From: Acidimicrobiia bacterium
GTDB lineage: Bacteria > Actinomycetota > Acidimicrobiia > Acidimicrobiales > Poriferisodalaceae
Assembly: GCA_022824805.1 (NCBI GenBank)
Contig: JAJDZE010000045.1
Coordinates: 1 to 53,658, forward strand
DNA length: 53,658 nt
Direction: 5' to 3'
The translations under genes were made by a program, and so were the position numbers. The stretch's first letter is position 1, and the number at the start of each line of letters is the position of its first letter. Of the stretch, positions 9,637 to 18,734 are shown piece after piece. The notes beneath the pieces were generated by a model. It was given only the letters and a program-made list of their open reading frames with translations, ran no database searches and was not told the origin of the DNA.

Positions 9637-10443
9637 TCAGCGGCCGATCTCGACTTGGGCGAAACGCGTCACGTTCGCCGAACCGACGAGATCGGCGATC
9701 GTGCGCTTCTCGTCCTTCACGAACTTCTGCTCCATGAGCGTGTGCTCTCGCAGGTAGCCCGTCAGTCGGCCCTCGACGATCTTCGGCAGCGCAGCCTCGG
9801 GCTTGCCTTCGTTCCGGCTCATTGCCTCGAAGGTGGCTCGCTCCCGGTCGAGAACTTCGGTTGGCACATCGCAACGCCGGACGTAGGTGGGCCGGGTGCT
9901 TGCGATGTGCAGCGCCACGTCGTGAGCAAGCTCCGGCGTGGCCCCCTCGATCTCCACGAGCACGGCATTGACGCCGCGGCCGTTCTGCTGGTGGACGTAG
10001 GCGTCGACGCAGGCGCCGGCGGGCGCCTCGAAGCGCTCGACCGTGCCGACCGCGATGTTCTCCTTGAGCGTGATCTTCAGGTCGTCGATGGCGGCGGCGG
10101 CCTCGGCAGCCGCAGACGGTCCGCTGGCGATCACATCGGTCAGCAGCTGGTCTGCCATCGACAGGAACCCGTCGGACTTGGCGACGAAGTCTGTCTCGCA
10201 GCGCAACTCGACGATGGCGCCGACGGCGCCATCGCCACTGTCGACCACGCGCGCCACAACGACGCCGTCGCTGTTGTCACGATCGGCTCGTGCTGCGGAC
10301 TTGGCGATGCCGTTCTCGCGCAGCCACTGTGCAGCCGCATCGGCATCCCCATCGCATCGGGTCAGCGCGTTCTTCGCATCCATCATCCCGGCGCCCGTGG
10401 CGCGGCGCAGGGCCTGTACGTCCTTCGCTGTGAACGCCGCCAT
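9637..10443 (-). CDS. tsf: Elongation factor Ts
   Basis: EF-Ts recycles EF-Tu by promoting GDP release. The product has 268 residues, somewhat shorter than most. The N-terminal UBA-like domain and TDFVAKSDGF contact motif are both present (TAKDVQALRRATGAGMMDAKNAL; ELRCETDFVAKSDGF). The ATG at 10443 is preceded by AAGGAG. It follows the rpsB stop by a single base, so the two are probably translationally coupled. A much longer frame upstream is only a shadow of rpsB. Confidence 0.96.
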   Translation of the reverse strand: MAAFTAKDVQALRRATGAGMMDAKNALTRCDGDADAAAQWLRENGIAKSAARADRDNSDGVVVARVVDSGDGAVGAIVELRCETDFVAKSDGFLSMADQLLTDVIASGPSAAAEAAAAIDDLKITLKENIAVGTVERFEAPAGACVDAYVHQQNGRGVNAVLVEIEGATPELAHDVALHIASTRPTYVRRCDVPTEVLDRERATFEAMSRNEGKPEAALPKIVEGRLTGYLREHTLMEQKFVKDEKRTIADLVGSANVTRFAQVEIGR

Positions 10444-10444
10444 G

Positions 10445-11368
10445 TCAGGACGCTCCTTGTGATGCAGATGGAGGGGCGAGGGACTCATCCTCGGTCGAGC
10501 GCATGTCGGGAACGGCGGCCGCCGCGGCGGCCTTGCGGGCCTGGTCGGCGGCAATCCGGGCTTCCCGGGCCGCTGCCTCGGCCATTGCAGCCCGCTGTGC
10601 CTCGGCCTGCTGCGCAGCGATGCGTGCTTCTTCCTCGGGCGAACGCTCGCTTGCCTGGGCCACCACCACGCCGCTGCGCTCGGCCATGTACCGCCCTTCC
10701 AGTGCTGCGTCGGCAATGACCCTGCACAGCAGTTCGGTCGAGCGGATGGCGTCGTCGTTGCCGGGGATGACGTAGGTGATCGGATCGGGATCGGAGTTCG
10801 AGTCGGCGACGGCGACCACCGGCAGCTTCAGCCGGACAGCCTCAGCCACCGCGATGTGCTCCTTGGGGGTGTCGAGCACGAAGACGGCGTCCGGCAGCTT
10901 GTCCATGTTCCGGATGCCGTTCAGGTTGCGCTGCAGCTTGGTGAGCTCACGTGTGTGCAGCAGCGCTTCCTTCTTCGGCATGTTGTCGAAGTCGCCGGCG
11001 GACCGCATCCGCTCGTACTCGAGCATCTTGGTGACCCGGCCGCGGATCGTGCGGAAGTTGGTCAGCATCCCGCCCAGCCAGCGCTGGTTCACATACGGCA
11101 TGCCGCACGCATTGGCATGGCGCTGGATCGGATACTGGGCCTGGCGTTTGGTGCCGACGAACAGGATCGTTCCACCGCTGGCCACCGTGTCGCGCACGTA
11201 GGCGTAGGCGCCTTCGAGGAGTTGGAGCGTCTGGCGGAGGTCGATGATGTAAATGCCGTTGCGCTCGCCCCACAGGAACCGTTCCATCTTCGGATTCCAG
11301 CGACGGGTCTGGTGGCCGAAATGCACGCCGGCGGCGAGCAGGTCGGACATGGTCACAACAGCGGACAT
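10445..11368 (-). CDS. rpsB: 30S ribosomal protein S2 with charged C-terminal extension
   Basis: S2 is a late-assembling small-subunit protein. The product has 307 residues. The core has [48 protein letters not shown] and [12 protein letters not shown]. The C-terminal 70 residues are an Ala/Glu/Arg-rich predicted helix ([18 protein letters not shown]) with a disordered end. The ATG at 11368 has a strong GGAGGAG site. The upstream interval 11369-11558 includes a hairpin that could be part of a leader. Confidence 0.97.
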   Translation of the reverse strand: MSAVVTMSDLLAAGVHFGHQTRRWNPKMERFLWGERNGIYIIDLRQTLQLLEGAYAYVRDTVASGGTILFVGTKRQAQYPIQRHANACGMPYVNQRWLGGMLTNFRTIRGRVTKMLEYERMRSAGDFDNMPKKEALLHTRELTKLQRNLNGIRNMDKLPDAVFVLDTPKEHIAVAEAVRLKLPVVAVADSNSDPDPITYVIPGNDDAIRSTELLCRVIADAALEGRYMAERSGVVVAQASERSPEEEARIAAQQAEAQRAAMAEAAAREARIAADQARKAAAAAAVPDMRSTEDESLAPPSASQGAS

Positions 11369-11511
11369 GAATGCTCCTCCCCACGGTTCGAATCTCTGCA
11401 CCGGGGACGACGCCGCTTGGGCAGCGGCGACCGTGGGGTCGCCCCGGCTGGTCGGTGAACGGTCGGCGGCACGGTGATCTCGGCGAGACGCGCCGACGCA
11501 GACTCGGGCTT

Positions 11512-11532
11512 CGGGGAGACTTGGCCTCCCCG
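11512..11532 (-). promoter_or_regulatory. Hairpin in the rpsB upstream region
   Basis: A 7-bp perfect inverted repeat (CGGGGAG and CTCCCCG) with a 7-base loop lies between the M23-like gene stop and the rpsB start. No T-run follows on the minus strand, so it is not a classic intrinsic terminator. A role in the rpsB leader is possible; S2 autoregulation is known in other bacteria, but no S2 motif was recognised here. Confidence 0.3.
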
Positions 11533-11558
11533 TTGCCAGGCCTTCGTCGGCGTAAGCC

Positions 11559-12125
11559 TCAGAGCACCGCATTGCCGACGCCGGAGTGTAACCAGCGCAG
11601 TTGCAGGCGATACACGGAGGGCGAAGAGGGGACGAGATGTGGTCGGCCGAGCGACGGCTGCCCACTTGGGCTGCGACGGCTGCCGAAAATCTGAGCTGGG
11701 TCGAGGTAGGTCTCGCCCCGGCGCACGCCGACATGCAGCCGATCGCCTGTGGTGCCGAGTTGCTGTCGCTGCCGGACTCGTTCGCCTCGGCGGACGCCGA
11801 TCGACGCAACTCCCGAGTACGACACCCGCAGACCGTCGGGATGGCTGATCGTGACATGCAGACGACCTCCCACCGGCCCGGCGAAGCTGACGATTCCATC
11901 CGCAGCAGCCCAGAACGCGGCGCCGGGCTGCGTCGCGAACTCGAGGCCGCGATTGCCGGGCCCGTACGGGTTGTCCGGCGGGCGGAAAGGGTCGACGACG
12001 GTGCCCTGCACCGGCCAGATGTACCCCAGCGTCGGCCCCGTCTGCGCTGGCGCAGCTTGCGCCCACGCCGGACCGCTTGCCAAGGCCACAACAGCGGTGC
12101 TCGCGACAGCAAACGCGGCCCTCAG
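11559..12125 (-). CDS. Secreted M23/LytM-like protein with degenerate zinc site
   Basis: The product has about 188 residues. It has a clear signal peptide ([21 protein letters not shown], probable cleavage after AWA), then an M23 peptidase/LytM-like fold (about 30-150) with [28 protein letters not shown] and [14 protein letters not shown]. Zinc ligands are partly lost. The usual HxxxD is NRGLE here, and the usual Y-S/A-H is YSG; only the final LHVG histidine remains. It is therefore probably an inactive LytM-type regulator or binding protein. The start is uncertain: no ATG or GTG gives a proper signal peptide, and a CTG at 12125 overlapping the xerC stop is the best fit. The rpsB-M23-xerC order is common in actinobacteria. 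Confidence 0.75.
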   Translation of the reverse strand: MRAAFAVASTAVVALASGPAWAQAAPAQTGPTLGYIWPVQGTVVDPFRPPDNPYGPGNRGLEFATQPGAAFWAAADGIVSFAGPVGGRLHVTISHPDGLRVSYSGVASIGVRRGERVRQRQQLGTTGDRLHVGVRRGETYLDPAQIFGSRRSPSGQPSLGRPHLVPSSPSVYRLQLRWLHSGVGNAVL

Positions 12126-13063
12126 GCCCGCGGGTGCGCCGACTCGTACACCTCCCTGAGGCGCTCCCTGCTGACCCGTGTGTAGATCTGCGTGGTCGCG
12201 AGCCGCGCGTGACCGAGCAGTTCCTGCACCACGCGCAGGTCGGCGCCGCCGTCGAGCAGATGGGTTGCGTAGGTGTGCCGCAGTGCATGCGGATGGGTCG
12301 GTGTGGTGGCGTGGCGATCCAGGATCCGCTGCACGTCCCGAGTGCCGAGCCGGTTGCCGCGCAGGTTCGCCAGCAGTGCCGCAGGGTCGCGGTCGGCCGG
12401 CTGGCGCAGCCGCTGCCCGTCGAACTCGTCGCTGCCGCCGTCGCGCCATGCGGCGAGCAAGGCCATGGCCGGCTCGCTGAGCGGCACCCGGCGATGCTTG
12501 GCGCCCTTGCCGATCACCTCGATGTGGGCGCTGCCGGCCCGGAAGGCGCCGCGATCGAGCTGGCAGAGCTCGGCGACGCGCAGGCCGCTGCCGTAGAGCA
12601 GCTCGAGCACGAGCCGGTCGCGCAGCTCGGTGGGATCGTCTGGCACCGTGCCGTCGCCCAGCATGTCGGACACTTCGGCTGCACCCAGCACGCGCGGCAG
12701 GCGTCCCGAGCCAGCCGACGCGGCGAGCCCGAGCGCCGGGTCGACCTCGATGGCGCCGTGGCGCACCAGCCACCCGAAGTAACGCCTCAATGCGGACGCT
12801 TTGCGAGCCACCGAGCGTCGCGACAGCCCGCGCACCGACAGGAACGCGATGTATCGGCGCAGCCAGCGCCGATCGACGTCGCTGGGTGCGTCGAGCCCGG
12901 CCCGCGCCGCCCATTCGGCGAACTGGCGCAGGTCTGTACGGTAGGCGCGCTTGGTGGAATCCGATGCCGCGGTCAGCGACAGAACGAATTCGGGGACTCG
13001 CCACACCGGCGGCGTACCAATCTCGGGACGCGACGTCGCCGGACCCACAGTCACCAGAACCAC
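12122..13063 (-). CDS. xerC: Tyrosine recombinase XerC/XerD-like
   Basis: XerC/D recombinases resolve chromosome dimers at dif sites. The product has 313 residues. A SAM-like N-terminal domain ([26 protein letters not shown]) is followed by the catalytic domain with the Arg in [13 protein letters not shown], Lys near [13 protein letters not shown], the HxxR motif [12 protein letters not shown] and [12 protein letters not shown] with the nucleophilic Tyr. All catalytic residues are visible. Its housekeeping context argues against a phage integrase. It lies between dprA and the M23-like gene. Confidence 0.92.
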   Translation of the reverse strand: MVLVTVGPATSRPEIGTPPVWRVPEFVLSLTAASDSTKRAYRTDLRQFAEWAARAGLDAPSDVDRRWLRRYIAFLSVRGLSRRSVARKASALRRYFGWLVRHGAIEVDPALGLAASAGSGRLPRVLGAAEVSDMLGDGTVPDDPTELRDRLVLELLYGSGLRVAELCQLDRGAFRAGSAHIEVIGKGAKHRRVPLSEPAMALLAAWRDGGSDEFDGQRLRQPADRDPAALLANLRGNRLGTRDVQRILDRHATTPTHPHALRHTYATHLLDGGADLRVVQELLGHARLATTQIYTRVSRERLREVYESAHPRA

Positions 13064-13117
13064 AGTACCGAGCGGTCCCTACAGGTTCGCAAGCCCCGCC
13101 ACGGCGACATCGGGTCC

Positions 13118-14287
13118 TCATCGGGCCTTCTCCCACCAACCGCCGGCCTCGCTGGCCCAGCCCGACAGCTGCAGGCGACTGAGCGATGACGCCAGTTCGC
13201 CCAGGCCTGTGCCGGTGAGCAACGCCAGCTCGTCGAGCGTGCGCGGTCCGGCACTGAGCTCGTCCAGCACCTGTTGGTCGAGCGGCGCCGCGGGCGCCGC
13301 CGGGAATCCGAGACTGCCGGGCGGCGCGTCGGCTCGACCCGGCTCGCCGAGTGCCGCCAACACGTCGTCCACGTCGCAGACGGGAGCGCATCCTTCGGCG
13401 AGGAGCCGGTTCGTGCCGGCTGAGGCAGCGCTGGTAATCGGCCCCGGCACGGCCATGACCGGCCGGTCCCGCTCGGCAGCGGCATCCACGGTGTACATCG
13501 AGCCGCCTGCGGAACCCGATTCGACGACCACCAGCACCTCACAGAGGGCCGCCACGATGCGATTGCGCGCCGGGAACTGCCACTGCGCAGCGCGCCGGCC
13601 GAGCGGGTACTCGCTCAGCAGCGTCCCGTGCCGCGCCACATCAGCCCACAGCGTCCGGTTCGAGGCCGGGTACACCTGGTCGAGCCCGCTGCCGACGACG
13701 CCGATGACCGGCCCGCCCGTGTCGAGCGCCGCTCGCTGAGCGATGCCGTCGATGCCGGTCGCCAGTCCCGACACCACTGCCACACCGGCCGCTGCGAGGC
13801 CCGACCCGAGCTGCTGTGCCACCGTGCGCCCATAGGCAGTGCATCGTCGTGTGCCCACAACGCCGACGCGCCGGACCTGCGGATCGACCGCAATGCCCTG
13901 GCCGAACAGCAGCGCAGGCGGCTCGGGGTCTGACTCCCAGATCTCAGCTGCATCGGCAAGAGCAGGCACGGACAGCCAGATGCCCTCACGCGCATGCGCG
14001 GCGAGCAAGTCGGCGCCGACGGGATGCCCGCTGACCGCGGCACGCTCGAACGCCGATGCGATCTGCTGCCGCCATGTGGCGATGAGCGGTTCATCCACGC
14101 CGCGGCACGACCGCAGCGCTGCCCGTACCCCAGCGCGACCGGCACGCAGCTGATCGATGGCTGCGAGCGCGTCACGACCGGTCAGCAAGGCACGCAGGCG
14201 CGCCGGACCCATGTGCGGCAACGAGCACAACTCGATCAGCGCACCGAGTTCCGCACGCTCGGCATCCCAAGAACCGACAGCGCTCAC
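13118..14287 (-). CDS. dprA: DNA-processing protein DprA
   Basis: DprA binds single-stranded DNA and loads RecA, classically in natural transformation. The product has 389 residues. The Rossmann core contains RRVGVVGTRRCTAYG, VVSGLATGIDGIAQRAAL, VIGVVGSGLDQVYPASN and FPARNRIVAALCEVLVVVES. A winged-helix C-terminus (LDQQVLDELSAGPRTLDELALLTG) follows. The start chosen is GTG at 14287, before SAVGSWDAERAELGAL. No convincing ribosome site was seen, and an ATG at 14344 inside comM is an alternative. Confidence 0.92.
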   Translation of the reverse strand: MSAVGSWDAERAELGALIELCSLPHMGPARLRALLTGRDALAAIDQLRAGRAGVRAALRSCRGVDEPLIATWRQQIASAFERAAVSGHPVGADLLAAHAREGIWLSVPALADAAEIWESDPEPPALLFGQGIAVDPQVRRVGVVGTRRCTAYGRTVAQQLGSGLAAAGVAVVSGLATGIDGIAQRAALDTGGPVIGVVGSGLDQVYPASNRTLWADVARHGTLLSEYPLGRRAAQWQFPARNRIVAALCEVLVVVESGSAGGSMYTVDAAAERDRPVMAVPGPITSAASAGTNRLLAEGCAPVCDVDDVLAALGEPGRADAPPGSLGFPAAPAAPLDQQVLDELSAGPRTLDELALLTGTGLGELASSLSRLQLSGWASEAGGWWEKAR

Positions 14288-14321
14288 GGCGTGACCGTCC
14301 CGCGGGCGCCGGCGCCCGAAC

Positions 14322-15839
14322 TCACGCCGCCGTGGCAGGCGCATACAGCCTGCCGACGCTCGCACGCAGCGTGAGTGCTTCGGCGAGACGTTGCGCATCG
14401 ATAGGCGGTTCGTCGCCGGCGAGATCGCACAGTGTGAGCGCGACGCAGCGAACGCGATGCAATCCGCGGCCGCTGAGCAGGCCGGCGCGCAGTCGCTCGC
14501 GCAGCGCGGCGTGGGCCGCGGGTGTGAGCGGCGCGAACTGCTCGAGTTGCGAGCCGGTCAGCTCGACGTTGGCCTCGACACCCCGGCGAGCGGCCCGCTC
14601 GCGAGCCGCCGCCACCTGGCTGGCCACCGCGGCCGTCGGCTCGCCGCGGATGCCGTCGAGCAATTGGTCGGGATCGGGCGGCCGCACTTGGATGCGCAGA
14701 TCGAAGCGGTCGAGCAGCGGGCCCGAGAGGCGCCGGAGGTAGCGCTGGCGGACGAGATCCGAGCAGCGGCACGAATTCGGCCGACCGGCTTGGCCGCACG
14801 GGCACGGATTCATGGCCGCCACGAGCAAGAAACGAGCCGGGAACGAGCACGTGCCCAACGCTCGGCTCACTCGAACGGCGCCTTCTTCAAGCGGCTGGCG
14901 CATGGCATCGAGCACGCTGGGGGCGAATTCGCCGAGTTCGTCGAGGAAGAGCACGCCGCGGTGCGCAAGCGAGATCTCTCCGGGGCGGATCGCATTCGTG
15001 CCGCCGCCGATCAGCGCGGCCACCGTGGCCGTGTGATGTGGACTGCGCAGAAGCGGCCTGGTGGCCAAGCCGTTGGGCAGCGGCAGACCCGCTGCCGACT
15101 GGACCCGCGTGGCCTCCATCGCGCACTGCCGGCTGAGCTCGGGCAGCAGGCCCACCAGCCGACGGGCCAGCATCGTCTTGCCGGCGCCGGGCGGACCCAG
15201 CATCAGCAAGTGGTGACCGCCCGCAGCAGCAACCTCGACCGCTCGTCGAGCCGAGGGCTGCCCGATCACGTCGCTCAGATCAGGCACCGGCACGGGCGCC
15301 GGCTGGGGCGGAACCGGCGGCGGATCGGGCCACGGCGCGCGGCCTGCGAGCACCGACGCGAGCTGGCTCAGCGTGCGAACCGCGTGAACGTCTCGCGGGC
15401 TTGCCGCGAGCGCAACGTGATAGGCCTCGGACGCAACGACGACCGCACGGTCGCTGAGCGCGGCGGTGAGCGGCAGCATGCCGGCCGTTCCCCTGACAGT
15501 GCCATCGAGGCCGAGTTCGCCCAGGAACGCCTTCCCACGCAGCGACTCGGCGGGCACCTGCTCGGTGACTGCGAGCACGGCCACTGCCATGGCCACGTCG
15601 AGAGCCGCGCCCCCTTTGCGCAAGCCTGACGGTGCCAAGTTGACAGTGACGCGATTGTCGGGCCAGTCGAGTCCCGACGACAGCACCGCCGCGCGAACCC
15701 GGTCACGTGCTTCGCGACAGGCGGCATCGGGCAGCCCGACAATGGTGAACGACGGCAGTCCGTTCGAGGTGTGCACCTCAACAGTGACGACGTGACCGTC
15801 GACGCCGACCAGCGTCGCGGTCGTTGCAGTGGCCAGCAT
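14322..15839 (-). CDS. comM: ComM/YifB family Mg-chelatase-like AAA+ ATPase
   Basis: ComM is a hexameric helicase promoting branch migration in transformation. The product has 505 residues. The N-terminal Lon-protease-like domain has SNGLPSFTIVGLPDAA and RVTVNLAPSGLRKGG. The AAA+ module has Walker A LGPPGAGKT, Walker B VLFLDELGEF and the family's zinc-like motif AAMNPCPCGQAGRPNSCRCS. The C-terminal helical domain includes LSGRGLHRVRCVALTLCDLAG. GGAGG lies before the ATG at 15839. The comM-dprA pair suggests DNA uptake or recombination functions, though uptake pilus genes are not in the window. Confidence 0.95.
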   Translation of the reverse strand: MLATATTATLVGVDGHVVTVEVHTSNGLPSFTIVGLPDAACREARDRVRAAVLSSGLDWPDNRVTVNLAPSGLRKGGAALDVAMAVAVLAVTEQVPAESLRGKAFLGELGLDGTVRGTAGMLPLTAALSDRAVVVASEAYHVALAASPRDVHAVRTLSQLASVLAGRAPWPDPPPVPPQPAPVPVPDLSDVIGQPSARRAVEVAAAGGHHLLMLGPPGAGKTMLARRLVGLLPELSRQCAMEATRVQSAAGLPLPNGLATRPLLRSPHHTATVAALIGGGTNAIRPGEISLAHRGVLFLDELGEFAPSVLDAMRQPLEEGAVRVSRALGTCSFPARFLLVAAMNPCPCGQAGRPNSCRCSDLVRQRYLRRLSGPLLDRFDLRIQVRPPDPDQLLDGIRGEPTAAVASQVAAARERAARRGVEANVELTGSQLEQFAPLTPAAHAALRERLRAGLLSGRGLHRVRCVALTLCDLAGDEPPIDAQRLAEALTLRASVGRLYAPATAA

Positions 15840-16072
15840 GGGCCTCCTCCGACAGCTCGGACCGGACACGGCGCCGGGGCGGCGCAGTCCGGATTCGACG
15901 AAGAAGCCCGCTGGGGGCAACGATCGGTACAGCAGCGTCGGCGACGACTGGTCTGCTGAGCCTGCATCACGGCATGCGAGCCATCGCTGCAGCCTCGACG
16001 CAGGACCGTACACCGTGGCTGTCCGAAGCAGGCCGGCATTTTCTGACGCGACGCGGCCGAGGCGGGCCGGGC

Positions 16073-16078
16073 GATACT
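16073..16078 (+). promoter_or_regulatory. Putative -10 box of a leaderless transcript
   Basis: GATACT lies 6 bases before the GTG at 16085. The same -10/short-spacer/start layout occurs at rsmD, uvrD-like and others here, which suggests a leaderless mRNA. Sequence match only. Confidence 0.35.
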
Positions 16079-16084
16079 GCACGG

Positions 16085-16195
16085 GTGGGATACGACCCGT
16101 ATCGCAAGCACAGCATCACCCGGCTCGACTACGTGCTCGTTGCCGTCGCCTCGCTGGTCGCGCTCGGCCTGGTGCTGTGGGCGGTGCTGGCCTGA
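16085..16195 (+). CDS. 36-residue single-pass membrane protein
   Basis: A short plus-strand gene beginning with GTG. The first 15 residues are polar (VGYDPYRKHSITRLDY), and residues 16-36 form one strongly hydrophobic helix running to the C-terminus. The stop overlaps the next gene's ATG as TGATG, which supports coupled translation and hence that it is real. It and the next gene are the only plus-strand genes within the first 30 kb. The function is unknown. Confidence 0.6.
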   Translation: MGYDPYRKHSITRLDYVLVAVASLVALGLVLWAVLA

Positions 16196-16413
16196 TGCCG
16201 CCGATACGCCAACTCGAGCCCGTGCCCGGTTTCGAGGTGCGCCGGGTGCAGCCTTTCGAAGCGGTCAAGCGATATGTCTGCGGCGGCTGCGCCAACTCCA
16301 TCGAGGCCGGCACCGGCCATGTGGTCGCGGTGCCGGTCGATGCTCCCGATCTGCGGCGTCACTGGCACTGGGGTTGCTGGCAGGCGCGCGACCGGCGGCG
16401 GCCGGTGGGGTGA
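16195..16413 (+). CDS. Small actinobacterial zinc-binding-type protein
   Basis: A 72-residue protein of a type often labelled 'ATP/GTP-binding protein' in actinobacterial genomes. That name has no visible basis here, because no P-loop is present. Seen are a CGGC pair (RYVCGGCANSIEAGTGHVV) and a later HWHWGCW motif, together suggesting a Cys/His zinc site. The end is basic (RDRRRP). It starts in TGATG overlap with the preceding small membrane protein, and the two may work together at the membrane. It faces yraN tail to tail across 13 bases. Confidence 0.65.
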   Translation: MPPIRQLEPVPGFEVRRVQPFEAVKRYVCGGCANSIEAGTGHVVAVPVDAPDLRRHWHWGCWQARDRRRPVG

Positions 16414-16426
16414 ACAGCGCCGGTCG

Positions 16427-16771
16427 CTAGAAGGCCCCGGTGAGCACCTCTACCTTGCGACCCATCACAGACGCGGCGTCACAGCGAATCGGGCCGCTCC
16501 AACCGCCCCGCTGGCGCACGTAGTGCGCTGCGAGCCGTCGGACTTGCTGCTGCTTGCGCGCGGTGATCGCCTCGAAGCCCGTGCCGAAGCGATCACTGGA
16601 ACGGGTCTTCACTTCGCAGATCACCAAGCGGGTTCCGTCGGTCACCACGAGGTCCAGCTCCCCGAGCTGGCATCGCCAATTGCGATCCAGCACGCGGTAG
16701 CCGCGCTCGGCATACCAGCGCTCGACGAGACCTTCGCCGTACCTGCCGAGTGCCTGACGCCGAGCGGTCAT
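16427..16771 (-). CDS. yraN: YraN family endonuclease-fold protein
   Basis: A 114-residue UPF0102/YraN protein with a predicted PD-(D/E)XK nuclease fold and unknown role. The family motif is complete: GRYGEGLVERWYAERGYRVL, then NWRCQLGELDLVV and CEVKTRSS. In many bacteria rnhB and lepB lie between rplS and yraN. Here yraN follows rplS after 38 bases and neither gene is present. Confidence 0.92.
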   Translation of the reverse strand: MTARRQALGRYGEGLVERWYAERGYRVLDRNWRCQLGELDLVVTDGTRLVICEVKTRSSDRFGTGFEAITARKQQQVRRLAAHYVRQRGGWSGPIRCDAASVMGRKVEVLTGAF

Positions 16772-16809
16772 GCGCGCCCCGCGTCCGGCCCGCGACCGAT
16801 CGTGTGCCG

Positions 16810-17154
16810 CTAGAAGCGCTTCTCGGGAATGCGCGCTGCCTTGCCGACGCGGTCGCGCAGGTAGTACAGCTTCGCTCGGCGCACATCGCCGACCGCTACC
16901 CGCTCGATCTTCGCGATGGTGGGAGCGTGCAGCGGAAACGTCCGCTCGACCCCGACCCCGAAGCTGAGCTTGCGAACCGTGAAGGTCTCGCTGATGCCCG
17001 ACGAGTGCCGTGCGATCACGTACCCCTCGAACACCTGCGTGCGCTGGCGATTGCCCTCGACGACGCGCACATGGACGCGCACGGTGTCGCCAGGGCCGAA
17101 GTCGGGGTGATCGTCTCGAAGACGAGCCTGGTCGACAAGATCGGTGCTGCCCAT
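16810..17154 (-). CDS. rplS: 50S ribosomal protein L19
   Basis: L19 sits at the 30S-50S interface. The product has 114 residues, the normal length. Motifs are [43 protein letters not shown] and [18 protein letters not shown], with the end [18 protein letters not shown]. It is last of the rpsP-khpA-rimM-trmD-rplS cluster. Confidence 0.98.
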   Translation of the reverse strand: MGSTDLVDQARLRDDHPDFGPGDTVRVHVRVVEGNRQRTQVFEGYVIARHSSGISETFTVRKLSFGVGVERTFPLHAPTIAKIERVAVGDVRRAKLYYLRDRVGKAARIPEKRF

Positions 17155-17205
17155 GGCGATCCGACTCCCGTGATCGGCGTGATGACGAACACCGCAGGCT
17201 AGTGG

Positions 17206-18009
17206 TCAGTCCGCGGATTGCCGCAACGGGAGTTCGAGCCCGAACTCTGTGAGGAGTTCCCGGTCGGCCTCGCTCACGCCTCGTGCTGCCAGCAGATCGG
17301 GTCGATCTGCCGCAGTGCGGACCAGCGCCATCGCCTGACGCCAACGACCGACACGAGCGTGGTCGCCGCTGCGCAGCACTTCGGGCGCGTCGAGTCCGCG
17401 GAACGATGCGGGGCGCGTCCACTGCGGGTGCTCCAGCAGCCCTGTCGCGAAGCTCTCGTCCTCGCTGGACGCCTCGTTGCCCAATGCTCCGGGCACGAGC
17501 CTCCCGACCGCCTCCACGATGACCATGGCGGCGAATTCGCCGCCGGCCAGCACAACATCGCCGATGGAAACTGAGCCATCGACCAGCTCGGCGCGAATGC
17601 GCTCGTCCACGCCTTCGTAACGGCCGCAGAGCAGGCTGAAGCCGCCTGAGGTTGCCAGCTCGGCGGCCATCGCCTGATCGAATCGCCGGCCGCCGGCATC
17701 GAGCAGCAGCAGCGGCCGTGGCGGCACCGCGGTCTCGACGGCGGCGAAGACCGGCTCGGGCATCAGGATCATGCCCGGACCGCCTCCGAAGGGGGCATCG
17801 TCGACCGTGCGGTGTGCGTCGGCGGTCGCCAGCCGCAGGTCCCAGCAGCGGATGTCGAGCACGCCGCTGCGTCGGGCCCGCCCGAGAATGCTCAGCTCGC
17901 ACATGGCATCCAGCTCGGCGGGGAAGATGGAGAACAGGTCGATGCGCAGCTCCGCCTGCGGCCCCTGCGCCGCAGCGGGCTGAGCGCTACCCGAGCTCGA
18001 AGAGGCCAT
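17206..18009 (-). CDS. trmD: tRNA (guanine-N1)-methyltransferase TrmD
   Basis: TrmD methylates G37 of tRNAs, preventing frameshifts. The product has 267 residues. The knotted SAM-binding domain shows APFGGGPGMILMPEPV, LLCGRYEGVDERI and IGDVVLAGGEFAAMVIVEA, and the C-terminal helical domain includes EHPQWTRPASFRG. The ATG at 18009 lies within the end of rimM (23-base overlap). About 15 extra residues precede the core. Confidence 0.96.
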   Translation of the reverse strand: MASSSSGSAQPAAAQGPQAELRIDLFSIFPAELDAMCELSILGRARRSGVLDIRCWDLRLATADAHRTVDDAPFGGGPGMILMPEPVFAAVETAVPPRPLLLLDAGGRRFDQAMAAELATSGGFSLLCGRYEGVDERIRAELVDGSVSIGDVVLAGGEFAAMVIVEAVGRLVPGALGNEASSEDESFATGLLEHPQWTRPASFRGLDAPEVLRSGDHARVGRWRQAMALVRTAADRPDLLAARGVSEADRELLTEFGLELPLRQSAD

Positions 18010-18496
18010 CGGGCACCTCCACATGGACGGCGCCGGGTTTGCTGCGCACCACAAAGGTCAGCGGCACGAGGTGCCCGGTGTCGAGCTCGAGCAGGTCCGC
18101 GGCCGGATTCGCCACCACACTCGTGATCACCCCGGCGTTGAATCCATGCTGATCGATGACCGAGCTTCCGCACAACTCGTGCACCCACAGCTCGTCGGGA
18201 TCCTCCAACGGCTCAGCGAACACTGTCGTTCCGGTCAACGCTGCAGCATCATCACGATCATCGATGCCCTCAAAGCTGACGAGCCACCGATTCCCGTCGA
18301 AACGAGCACGAGACACCGCTCGCTCCCCGGCTGCGGTAATGAGCCGCGAGCCGACGTCGAATCGCTCGAGCCGGTTGGTGACCGGGTGCATTACGACGTC
18401 GCCGTGCACACCGTGGGCGCGTCCGACAGTGGCGATCTCCAGCAGGCCTGCTGGATGGGATTCAGTCCCGGAAGTCGACTTCGACCTGGACGCCAT
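17987..18496 (-). CDS. rimM: 16S rRNA processing protein RimM
   Basis: RimM binds S19 during 30S assembly. The product has about 169 residues. The N-terminal RimM barrel has IATVGRAHGVHGDVVMHPVTN and RWLVSFEGIDDRDDAAALTG, and the C-terminal PRC barrel has ELCGSSVIDQHGFNAGVITSVV. The start is uncertain: ATG at 18496 lies inside khpA, giving a 35-base overlap. The C-terminus overlaps trmD. Confidence 0.9.
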   Translation of the reverse strand: MASRSKSTSGTESHPAGLLEIATVGRAHGVHGDVVMHPVTNRLERFDVGSRLITAAGERAVSRARFDGNRWLVSFEGIDDRDDAAALTGTTVFAEPLEDPDELWVHELCGSSVIDQHGFNAGVITSVVANPAADLLELDTGHLVPLTFVVRSKPGAVHVEVPDGLFELG

Positions 18497-18734
18497 CGCG
18501 ATGAGCTGCGGCACGCACCAGCGTTCGAATGGCGTTCGCCACGCGGCCTCGCTTGCCGATGACCCGACCGATGTCGTCCGAGCTCACCGTCGCCGTCAGG
18601 CTCAGCTTCGAGCCTGACTCGGCGATCTCCACTTCCACCTGGTCGGGATGCTCAACGAGCTGTGCGATGAGATACAGCAAGACCTCTTCGGCAGTGGTGG
18701 TCTCGGCGTCTGTGCTGGTGTGACCGTCGGTCAC
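18462..18734 (-). CDS. khpA: KH-domain RNA-binding protein KhpA
   Basis: A 90-residue single KH protein with the GxxG loop as GKRG in DDIGRVIGKRGRVANAIRTL. KhpA usually pairs with KhpB/Jag to bind RNA and affect cell division and elongation. The first 15 residues are Thr/Glu-rich. The start overlaps the rpsP stop by ATGA. Its place between rpsP and rimM is the standard one. Confidence 0.93.
   Translation of the reverse strand: MTDGHTSTDAETTTAEEVLLYLIAQLVEHPDQVEVEIAESGSKLSLTATVSSDDIGRVIGKRGRVANAIRTLVRAAAHRDGVQVEVDFRD

Noticed and set aside
11369..11558. Intrinsic terminator before rpsB
   Set aside because: The hairpin at 11512-11532 has no T-run on either side in the right direction.
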